A stretch of 64,000 nt of DNA from Kitasatospora sp. A2-31 (GTDB lineage: Bacteria; Actinomycetota; Actinomycetes; Streptomycetales; Streptomycetaceae), in contig NZ_JAKNTA010000007.1 in assembly GCF_022288725.1 (NCBI RefSeq), positions 352,966 to 416,965 on the forward strand, written 5' to 3'. Each line of letters starts with the position of its first letter. Within the stretch, counting starts at the first letter, position 1. Below, one piece after another: positions 57,789 to 64,000 of this stretch. A program made the position numbers and the translations under genes. The notes beneath the pieces are model-generated. The model saw only the letters and a list, made by a program, of their open reading frames with translations. It was not told the origin of the DNA and did not search any database.

Positions 57789-58624
57789 CGGGCCTTGCCC
57801 GCGGCGGCCTGCGGAACAGCAGTGTGGGTGGGTTCGGCTGAGGTCGTGGACGGCGCCGCGGACGGGCGGGTGGCCACCCGAGCGGCCAGCGCGCGGGTAC
57901 TCAGGTCGGAGGCGAGGGGCCTGCGGTAGTCCCAGGGCCAGTGGCCGCCGATGGCGTACAGGCCCCGCGCATCGGCGGCGACCTGCTCCTGTCCGCCCTC
58001 GCCGTCGTACTCCTTGGGCCAGGTGAACTGCAGGGTTCCGTCAGCCTTGAACTCGGCGGTCATCCCGCAGTCGTCCTTGCGCAGGTCGGCGACGATCTGC
58101 TCGGCGCCGCTGCGGGTGAACAGCGGGTTGCCGTACGGGTCGACGTAGCCGGCGCTGGGGGTGGCGAGGGCCGGGACCGGGACGTGGGTGGAGCCCTCCG
58201 GCCAGAACAGGTAGACCCGTTCGCCGTCGGCCGGTGCGGGTCCGGTCCACAGGGCCTGCTCGACGGCGTGGCGGTTGGCCGCGGCTTCGGCCGGGCTGAG
58301 GTCCTGGGCGAGAAGCGTCAGCGCGGCCGAGAGGTGGGGGCCGGACTTCCCCAGCGCTTCGTCGATGGCCTCCAGGGCATCGGCGGCGAGGTGGCCGAGT
58401 TCGTACAGGTCCTCGGACGCAGGGTCGGAGCGGTGGGTGCGCTCCAGGCTGTCGAGATCGGCACGGACGGTGACGGCCATGGAGGAGGCGAGTGCCAGTA
58501 GGCCCTTGTCGGCGAGGAGGGTCTGGAGCAGGGCCTGGCTGGGGGTGCGCTGCTGGGAGTCCAGTTGGTCGGCCAGCGCCCGCAGCCGCTGGGCGTAGGA
58601 GGTGACGGTGGTGGGCTTGCTCAT
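57785..58624 (-). CDS. hypothetical protein with array tail
   Basis: 279 residues. Helical first half (SYAQRLRALADQLDSQQRTP, LGHLAADALEAIDEALGKSG), beta-rich second half (YVDPYGNPLFTRSGAEQIVA, KADGTLQFTWPKEYDGEGGQ). Tail RALAARVATRPSAAPSTTS. ATG 58624 has GAAGGA seven bases upstream. Its first 580 bases overlap the open frame of the upstream gene. Confidence 0.68.
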   Translation of the reverse strand: MSKPTTVTSYAQRLRALADQLDSQQRTPSQALLQTLLADKGLLALASSMAVTVRADLDSLERTHRSDPASEDLYELGHLAADALEAIDEALGKSGPHLSAALTLLAQDLSPAEAAANRHAVEQALWTGPAPADGERVYLFWPEGSTHVPVPALATPSAGYVDPYGNPLFTRSGAEQIVADLRKDDCGMTAEFKADGTLQFTWPKEYDGEGGQEQVAADARGLYAIGGHWPWDYRRPLASDLSTRALAARVATRPSAAPSTTSAEPTHTAVPQAAAGKAR

Positions 58625-59294
58625 GCGTGGGTCCTTCGTGGGCCGGGGCGGGTTCGGAGGGTGCGGCCGGGGTGACGGGCCGGGCGGTGGAGGCGCGGGC
58701 GGCGGGCGAGCGGGTCCGGGCGGCGTGCACGCGCGGACCCGTCACTGCGGGCGCGGGATATCCGGTGGCAGTTGCCGCCGTCGCGATGGCGCGGGCGGCG
58801 GCGGCGCCGTCCATATGCCAGGCCTGAAGGTCGGCCCGCTCATGCAGGGAGCCGTCGGCGCGCAGGGAAGCCCGGGCCCCGGCGGTGAACAGGGCGTGCA
58901 GCGCGTCCGTCGTGCTGTACGGGCCGGTGACCATCTGCGCGCCGACATCGGCGAGGTCGCGCACGTCGTCCATGGAATCGACGAGGGCGGTCAGCTCCCC
59001 GAGGCGGGCGGCGATCTCGGCCAGGACCTCCAGGGCCTGCTCGCCTGCGGGGGACAGCCGAAGCTCGGGGTCGACCTCGACCCGGTAGCCGGCGCGCTCC
59101 AGCAGCCGCGCGGCCTCGCCCACCAACGCCCGCAGCACGATCGGGCCGTCCGTGCTCTGCAGGGCGAGAGGGTGTTCGGCGTTGCGTGGCGGGGCGAAGC
59201 CGAGCCTGGCGAGTACGGCACGGGCCCGCTGGTCGGCTCCGGTCGCCTCGGCGGCGCCGAAGGAACCCGGTGCGATGCGGACCGGCTCGCTCAA
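58041..59294 (-). CDS. hypothetical protein with array tail; frame runs into the next gene
   Basis: The recognisable protein is about 225 residues from TTG 59294 (TTGA overlap): LARLGFAPPRNAEHPLALQS, VLRALVGEAARLLERAGYRV, then helices and tail AARTRSPAARASTARPVTP. No stop follows until 58041, so this frame overlaps the next gene by about 580 bases in a frame that does not look coding. A one-base shift in the tail would give a TGA at 58623-58621, overlapping the next ATG as ATGA like the other junctions. Either an old frameshift or a sequence error. Confidence 0.6.
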   Translation of the reverse strand: MSEPVRIAPGSFGAAEATGADQRARAVLARLGFAPPRNAEHPLALQSTDGPIVLRALVGEAARLLERAGYRVEVDPELRLSPAGEQALEVLAEIAARLGELTALVDSMDDVRDLADVGAQMVTGPYSTTDALHALFTAGARASLRADGSLHERADLQAWHMDGAAAARAIATAATATGYPAPAVTGPRVHAARTRSPAARASTARPVTPAAPSEPAPAHEGPTHEQAHHRHLLRPAAAGAGRPTGLPAAHPQPGPAPDPPRRQGPTGTRLLHGRHRPCRSRQPGAHPPLRPCVRGPVRTRPPRRRCPGGHRRSAGEVRPPPLGRADASRPGPQPGRSRGQPPRRRAGPVDRTRTGRRRTGLPVLAGGLHPRPGPGPRHPQRRLRRPVRQPAVHPQRRRADRRRPAQGRLRDDRRVQG

Positions 59295-59767
59295 CGGGCA
59301 GTCGCCCGGGCGGCGGGTGCTGCGGTGTTGGCGGGCGCCGGCGTCGGCGCGCCCGGGTGGACGGGCCTGGCGGCGGACTGCGCGAGGCGGCCGTGTGCGG
59401 CTGCCGCCCGGGGCGAGAGCGTGGCGGGCTCCGCCGGGAAGGCGAGGCCGTAGCCGGCCAGGCGGGTGCTGATCTGCTCCAGGTGCAGGCGAAGCAGGAC
59501 CGCGGTGGCGCCGGCCTGTCCTAGCTGCTCGGCTGTCTGCCGGGCGGCGCGGGTGCCGCCGTCGGCGGTGCTCTCGGCGGCGAGTCGCAGGGTCTCCTCG
59601 ACCTCGGCGAGCAGGGGTTCCAGCAGCGCGAGGGGCCTGGCGATGTCGGCGGGCATGCTGCTGTCGGCGAGGGAGTCGCCCAGGCGCCGCACGGCCTGCG
59701 CGGCGGTGCGGGCGCTCTCGGCGTCGTCCGGCGGGCAGGGGCGGGCGGTGGCGGGGGTGGGGGACAC
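59291..59767 (-). CDS. hypothetical helical protein with array tail
   Basis: 158 residues. RTAAQAVRRLGDSLADSSMP, LLAEVEETLRLAAESTADGG, AVLLRLHLEQISTRLAGYGL, tail GRLAQSAARPVHPGAPTPAP. GTG 59767. Same plan as 57366-57788. Confidence 0.66.
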   Translation of the reverse strand: MSPTPATARPCPPDDAESARTAAQAVRRLGDSLADSSMPADIARPLALLEPLLAEVEETLRLAAESTADGGTRAARQTAEQLGQAGATAVLLRLHLEQISTRLAGYGLAFPAEPATLSPRAAAAHGRLAQSAARPVHPGAPTPAPANTAAPAARATAR

Positions 59768-59781
59768 GGTCGGGGCCTCGC

Positions 59782-60276
59782 CTAGAACGGGTTCTCGGTG
59801 CTGCGGTCCGCGTCGGTGGCGGCCGCCAGCAGCTCGGGCAGGTCACCGGGCGCAGCATCGCGCTGGTCGATCCACCAGCCGGCGCGGTCCACGGTGCGGG
59901 CACGGTTCTCGACCTCCTCCCAACCGCCTTCCGCGAGCGTTCCCTCGACGACGAGCGCCTGGTAGGCGGTGGTGACGAGCTGGTGGCGCGAGCGCTCGCC
60001 CCAGGCGAGGATCGTCTGCGGCCCGGTCAGCGGCGGCATGCGGTACTGCTCGGCCCACGCGGCGGCGGCCTGCTGCTCCTCGGCGCGGCGGGCGGCGATC
60101 CACGCGGCCCGTTCCGCGCCGTCGCTCTCGCGTTCGGCGCGCCAGCAGTCCGTGCAGTCGCGGCCGGCGAGCCAGCGGGCGTAGCCGGCACGCCGGTCGG
60201 CCGGGCGGGCGGACAGGTCGTGCTCGACCTCGTGTCCGCAGGAGTGGGTGACGGGCCATCGGGTCTTCACTGCCAA
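59782..60276 (-). CDS. small protein with cysteine pairs, no tail
   Basis: 164 residues. HSCGHEVEHDLSARPADRRA and RDCTDCWRAER provide a possible zinc site at about 10-50, with conserved-looking GYARWLAG. The rest is helical, ending DADRSTENPF. TTG 60276 follows AAGGAG at nine bases; GTG 60270 is possible. Similar proteins are common on Streptomyces elements; function unknown. Confidence 0.65.
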   Translation of the reverse strand: MAVKTRWPVTHSCGHEVEHDLSARPADRRAGYARWLAGRDCTDCWRAERESDGAERAAWIAARRAEEQQAAAAWAEQYRMPPLTGPQTILAWGERSRHQLVTTAYQALVVEGTLAEGGWEEVENRARTVDRAGWWIDQRDAAPGDLPELLAAATDADRSTENPF

Positions 60277-60299
60277 GTGGGAGGGCTCCTTCGCGGGGT

Positions 60300-61508
60300 T
60301 CAGCGGGCGTGGATGCTGTAGGCGTGGCGCGGGTCGACCGGCTGCGCGGCGGCCTCGACGGGCTGGGCCGCGCCGACGCGGCCGAGCTGGAGGCTGGTGG
60401 CGCGGGCGGCCTTGGCCCGGGCGCCGAGGTTGGCCTCGACGGGCGGCCGGGAGGCGGGGGCGGCGGTGCGGGTGCGTGCCGGGGAGGCGGCGGAGATGGT
60501 CTCCAGGTCCTTGCGGACGCCGCCGAGGGTGGTCTGGGCGCTCTCCAGCACATCGGAGACCTGCTCGGGGTCCAGGGCCTGCGGGCCGTCGCGCAGCTGC
60601 TGGGCGAGGCCCGTGAGGATCTCCTCGATCGCGGCCAGGGTGTTCTGCCGGTTGGTCAGCAGGGCGCCCATCCGGCTGCCGGGTTCCGCGGGGGCCGGGT
60701 GCAGGCGGGTGGCGAACGGGTCCTGTCCGCCCTCCGGTTCGGTCCGCTTGCCGGGACCGGGACCGGGGCTGAGGTGGGGCGCGGGGATGATCCGGGTGGC
60801 GAACGGGTCGTCCTCGGACGGGTGCTGCCGGGAGGAGGACTCGGCGACCTTGATCAGGTGGGTGCGGAACTGGTCCGCAGCGTTGTCCGGTGAGCGGTCC
60901 GGGTCGTACGGCAGGTCGGCCGCGACGCTCAGGCCGGCCGCGCGCAGCCGGGCCACGGTGTCCATGGCCCGCTCGGGGCCGTTGGCCTGCTGCTCGGTGA
61001 GGGAGAACAGTGTCGGGTGGCCGGGGACCCGGTAGAAGCCGGCAGCCGCGAGGTACTTGGCGGCGGCGGGGTCGACGGTGTTGTTGGTGGCGGTGATGCC
61101 GTGCTCGTGGTGGGTGCCCACCGTGACGTCGGCCCGGGCCGCCGCGGCGGGACCGGTGAGGAGCGGGGCGTCGTGCGAGGGGGAGACGCGGCCGGTGACG
61201 ATCTTCGTGCCGGGCGCTGCGGCGGCCGAGGAGGGGGACGGGTAGCCGGGGTGGGCGTCGTACTCGAACGCCGGGTCCGGGCGGACGTCCGCGCCGGTGG
61301 AGCGCAGGGCCGCTACGGTCTGGCGGGCGTGGAGCAGCAGGTTGTCGGTCCGGCCGGTGAACGCGAGGTCGCCGCTGGTGCCCGCGAGCGGGGTGAAGCC
61401 GTAGTCGGCCAGCAGGCGCCGCTGGCGGTAGGTGGCGTGTTCGAGACCGGTGACGGCGACGCCGTGCTCGGGGTGGCGGGTGATCTGGACGACGGGGCGG
61501 TCGGTGAT
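60300..61508 (-). CDS. hypothetical repeat protein with array tail, ATC start
   Basis: 402 residues. A unit of the type ITRHPEHGVAVTGLEHATYR ... LLADYGF at the N-terminus recurs at about 130-175 (GTHHEHGITATN ... YLAAAGFYRVPGHP). C-terminal helix and tail GARAKAARATSLQLGRVGAA. TAG lies in frame four codons upstream; then no ATG, GTG or TTG for about 130 codons. ATC 61508 has TAGGAG six bases upstream (GGAGCCCCGC-ATC-ACC-GAC-CGC), and the opening reads as if M of an MTDRPVV start were replaced. One of the best cases for ATC initiation here. Confidence 0.72.
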   Translation of the reverse strand: MTDRPVVQITRHPEHGVAVTGLEHATYRQRRLLADYGFTPLAGTSGDLAFTGRTDNLLLHARQTVAALRSTGADVRPDPAFEYDAHPGYPSPSSAAAAPGTKIVTGRVSPSHDAPLLTGPAAAARADVTVGTHHEHGITATNNTVDPAAAKYLAAAGFYRVPGHPTLFSLTEQQANGPERAMDTVARLRAAGLSVAADLPYDPDRSPDNAADQFRTHLIKVAESSSRQHPSEDDPFATRIIPAPHLSPGPGPGKRTEPEGGQDPFATRLHPAPAEPGSRMGALLTNRQNTLAAIEEILTGLAQQLRDGPQALDPEQVSDVLESAQTTLGGVRKDLETISAASPARTRTAAPASRPPVEANLGARAKAARATSLQLGRVGAAQPVEAAAQPVDPRHAYSIHAR

Positions 61509-61517
61509 GCGGGGCTC

Positions 61518-62477
61518 CTAGAGGCTGGCGGCGTGCGTGGGGGCGGTGGAGATCACCTGCGCGGACGGGGCCGCCTGGATGATGGGGCCGGCGCCGAGCC
61601 CGCGGGCGGTGACGGCGCTCGCGGCGGTCGCCCGCACGCTGCGCGCGGTCGCGATCGGCGCTTCGACGACGGAGCCCAGGTCGGTGAGGCCGGCCTGCAG
61701 GTCGCGCAGGGTGTCGGACAGGCCTGTCACCTGGCTGAGTGCGATGTCGGCGCGGGCGGCGAGCAGTTCGCCCTGGTCGGCGGCGACCTGGTCGATGAAC
61801 GTGCTCATGTCGGCGAGCAGCTGGGAGAGGTTCGGCAGCGCCCCGGACTTCGGGTCGAGCGCGGTGTCCAGCAGGTCGGCGACGTCCCGGCTGTCGGTGA
61901 GCGTGCGCAGGTTGACCTGTTCGAGGACCAGGTCCTCGGCGGCCTCGGCCAGGCGGTCGGCGGAGGCAGGGGGCGTGGCGAGGCCGACGGTGGCGACCTG
62001 CAGACCCAGGCCCTGCAGGACCAGGCTCGCCCGGGCCGCGGCGATCAGCGACTGGCGGTCTCCGGCTCCGGCCGGCGGCAGGTAGATGTCGCGGTCCGGG
62101 GCGGACCCGTCGTAGCGCCACCCGACCTGCCGAAGGACGTCGGGCACCAGGCCCTCGGTGGCGTCGGTGGCGGTGGCGGCGACGATCCCTTCGGTCTGGT
62201 GGCGTGCGAAGACCACGTCGGCGCCGAACGTTGCCGCGCGGACGGGGTCCTCCCGGGCGCCCGTTTCGACGGTCAGCTCGCCGGCGTCCAGCAGGTACGC
62301 GGACTGGGCGGCGCGGGAGACTGCGTCGTCGCCGCGGAACTCGTACGCCCCGCGGTCGTCCTGGAGCGCGAGCGCGCCGTTCTGCTCCAGGATCCGGTGT
62401 GCCGCGTCGGGCGCGCGGGGGCCGAGTCGGACGGTGATGGCGCCGTCGGCGCCGGTGCCGAAGGTGATGTCGGCCAT
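61518..62477 (-). CDS. hypothetical protein related to the preceding repeat protein, with array tail
   Basis: 319 residues. ADITFGTGADGAITVRLG opens, then FARHQTEGIVAATATDATEG and VLRQVGWRYDGSAPDRDIYL echo the repeat unit of 60300-61508. Helical C-terminus (LSQLLADMSTFIDQVAADQG, VTGLSDTLRDLQAGLTDLGS) and tail SVRATAASAVTARGLGAGP. ATG 62477 has GAGGA upstream. Confidence 0.7.
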   Translation of the reverse strand: MADITFGTGADGAITVRLGPRAPDAAHRILEQNGALALQDDRGAYEFRGDDAVSRAAQSAYLLDAGELTVETGAREDPVRAATFGADVVFARHQTEGIVAATATDATEGLVPDVLRQVGWRYDGSAPDRDIYLPPAGAGDRQSLIAAARASLVLQGLGLQVATVGLATPPASADRLAEAAEDLVLEQVNLRTLTDSRDVADLLDTALDPKSGALPNLSQLLADMSTFIDQVAADQGELLAARADIALSQVTGLSDTLRDLQAGLTDLGSVVEAPIATARSVRATAASAVTARGLGAGPIIQAAPSAQVISTAPTHAASL

Positions 62478-62509
62478 GGATTCCTCGCTTGTGGGTTGGG
62501 GGTGGGGGA

Positions 62510-63253
62510 TCACCGTCGGCGGGCAGGGGCCGCGGCGGCGGGTGCAGGGGCCGGCGCCACCGGTGCCTGCCGGCTCCCGGACACGCGGCTGGCGGCGCGT
62601 GCGGCGCGCATGCGGGCTGCCGTCGGCGGACGGGTCTCGCGCAGGACCAGCAGCCGGAACTCCCGGCGGAGATGGCCGGCGAACGTCTCCGGAGCGTCCC
62701 CGGTGACGGACAGTGCCCCGGTGGGCCGGTGATGGCGCAGTTCGAGGTAGCGCCCGGTGACGCGGTCGGCGGCGATCATCCATTCGTCGTCGTCGAACGT
62801 GCGCCGGGCCTCCACCTCGACCTCGCCCCGGGCGATCTGCTCGGTGACGGCCCGCGTGTCGGAGCTCAGGCGGACGCGGCCCAGCCGGGTGGCGGCCTCG
62901 CTCCGGGCCCGGCGGGCGGTTTCCGCGGCGTCGGGGAACGGGGCCGCGGAGTTCAGCCACCCGTAGTGCCGCAGTACGTCGGTCGAACCCTGCTGCGGCT
63001 CGTGCCAGTTGCGCACCTCGACGCCCTCGGCGATCAGGCGACCGATCGCGGCTTCCGCTGCGGCGCTCTGCTCGAACATGGGCAGCCAGGTGCCCATGTG
63101 CCACGCGCCGAACGGCTCGGACCGCAGGTGGAAGCCGGTGTCCGCCAGGACCCGCGTGACGGCCGGCCGGGGGTAGCGCGGAGCCAGGACGAACTCGCCC
63201 AGGTCGTAGTTCCAACCGAAGCGAAGTGGCTGAAGCCCCTCGCGGCCGGTCAC
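62510..63253 (-). CDS. hypothetical protein with array tail
   Basis: 247 residues. LRFGWNYDLGEFVLAPRYPR, VLADTGFHLRSEPFGAWHMG, FDDDEWMIAADRVTGRYLEL suggest a mixed alpha/beta domain. The end is LLVLRETRPPTAARMRAARA followed by a Pro/Ala tail. GTG 63253 overlaps the upstream stop (GTGA). No known domain. Confidence 0.68.
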   Translation of the reverse strand: MTGREGLQPLRFGWNYDLGEFVLAPRYPRPAVTRVLADTGFHLRSEPFGAWHMGTWLPMFEQSAAAEAAIGRLIAEGVEVRNWHEPQQGSTDVLRHYGWLNSAAPFPDAAETARRARSEAATRLGRVRLSSDTRAVTEQIARGEVEVEARRTFDDDEWMIAADRVTGRYLELRHHRPTGALSVTGDAPETFAGHLRREFRLLVLRETRPPTAARMRAARAASRVSGSRQAPVAPAPAPAAAAPARRR

Positions 63254-63624
63254 CGGCTGCGCCGCGGTCCGACCGGCTCGGCCGGGGCGGTGACGGCTTC
63301 GGCGCCGTCGCGGTGCTGCAGGTGCTCCAGCAGGTCGGCCTCCGCCCGGTCGCGGGCGGCAGTGGCGTTCTTCAGGACCTCCAGCTGGGTGCTCAGGTCC
63401 GCGAGCAGTTGTGCGTCGACCCGACGCTGCCGGTCCGCGCAGATCGTCAGCCGCATACGCTCGAAGGCGACCGTGGTCTCCGCCCGTGTCAGCGTGCGGT
63501 GAGCATTCAGCACGCGCGCGGCGGCGTCGGTGCGTGCCTGCTCGGCGTGCAGCATCGCGATGCCGGCGCCGAGGGAGGCCTCCACCCGGGAGTCGAGGCG
63601 GGTCAGGGGTGGTGGGACGGGCAA
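63250..63624 (-). CDS. small coiled-coil protein
   Basis: 124 residues, predominantly coiled coil (RVEASLGAGIAMLHAEQART, LLADLSTQLEVLKNATAARD). TTG 63624 follows GGAAGGA at seven bases. The C-terminal VTAPAEPVGPRRSR is a short version of the Pro/Arg end. Confidence 0.62.
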   Translation of the reverse strand: MPVPPPLTRLDSRVEASLGAGIAMLHAEQARTDAAARVLNAHRTLTRAETTVAFERMRLTICADRQRRVDAQLLADLSTQLEVLKNATAARDRAEADLLEHLQHRDGAEAVTAPAEPVGPRRSR

Positions 63625-63676
63625 GAGGTGTTCCTTCCGGACGGCGGCAGGGGCGATCGGGTGTGGCCGGTCGGGG

Positions 63677-64000
63677 TCACAGCGCGCGGCTCGGCATGGC
63701 CTGGTGGGGCGCGGGCGGTGCGGCAGGGACGCCCCCGGCCGGGGCGTGCGGCACGACGGAGCGGACACGGGCAGAGGTCGAGCGGGCGGAGGCGGCAGCG
63801 GCCGGACCAGGGCGGGAGAGGATCGGCAGCGGCGCGTCCGGGCGCCAGGCGCCGGGGGTGTCGGTGAACCGGCCGAGCGGGTCCGTGGACCACGGCACGA
63901 CGGGGCCTCGCCGGTGCTCGCCGAGCCCGATCACCTCGACACCGTGGGCATGGAGCACATACGCCCAGGTGAGCCTTTCGCTGGTGCGCTCAGTGATGAC
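63677..64000 (-). CDS. hypothetical protein with array tail (5' end beyond window)
   Basis: The last 107 residues of a gene that enters from the right edge: ITERTSERLTWAYVLHAHGV then EVIGLGEHRRGPVVPWSTDP, and tail ASARSTSARVRSVVPHAPAG. The array therefore continues past the window. Confidence 0.65.
   Translation of the reverse strand, partial: VITERTSERLTWAYVLHAHGVEVIGLGEHRRGPVVPWSTDPLGRFTDTPGAWRPDAPLPILSRPGPAAAASARSTSARVRSVVPHAPAGGVPAAPPAPHQAMPSRAL

Overview
The window is very GC-rich, with strong G/C in the third codon position, dense NTGA stop-start overlaps, and WhiB, DUF317, DUF2637, DUF4913 and DUF6236 proteins. This fits Streptomyces, Kitasatospora or a close relative, and I read it as part of a large conjugative or integrative element (plasmid or ICE). 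A MobC/relaxase pair with a likely oriT, a replication cassette and a type IV coupling protein are present. I see no integrase, no VirB4-type ATPase and no phage structural genes, so the element continues beyond the window, probably past 64 kb.

Layout. 0-5 kb (+): a tightly coupled cargo operon with two dCTP-deaminase-like proteins, a YqcI/YcgG (GntA-like) protein, a class II lysyl-tRNA-synthetase-like enzyme, a SAM methyltransferase and a P-loop kinase-like protein; it looks biosynthetic. 5-7.4 kb: a class I LysRS (-) and a frameshifted HIT gene (+). 7.5-10.5 kb: a winged-helix protein (+), then an IclR regulator and a quinone-oxidoreductase-like enzyme (-). 10.5-14 kb: a 0.75 kb noncoding stretch, then a replisome-organizer-like protein, a DnaC-like loader and a WhiB protein. 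14-17.8 kb: DUF2637 membrane protein with 36-bp repeats, likely oriT, MobC and relaxase. 18-23 kb: one hypothetical gene, then an MFS/GNAT/ATP-grasp cassette. 23.1 kb: an initiator tRNA gene (-). 23.2-27.5 kb: hypothetical genes and an IS30-family element sitting in the loop of a terminator. 27.5-64 kb: apart from an HNH gene (+), about 45 co-oriented minus-strand genes, including DUF317 proteins, helical Ala-rich proteins, two C5-cytosine methyltransferases, a DnaB-N-domain protein, a PAPS-reductase-like protein, an XF1762-like protein, the coupling protein and a relaxase-like paralog that has lost its metal-binding histidines.

Two window-wide patterns stand out. First, roughly 27 otherwise unrelated proteins, nearly all in the minus-strand array, end in a similar Ala/Arg/Ser then Pro/Ala/Val-rich tail (for example SAARPVAPPAP, STARPVTPAAP, SAARPVHPGAP). 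A 46-residue stand-alone gene consists of little else. Because the array includes a coupling protein, a shared type IV translocation or sorting tag is an attractive hypothesis. Second, about a dozen genes lack an ATG/GTG/TTG where translation must begin and instead have CTG or ATC placed behind a Shine-Dalgarno sequence. Several of these lie directly after an in-frame stop, and an extra initiator tRNA is present in the same window. Coordinates are by hand from the sequence; homology statements are from recognised motifs, with no database search.
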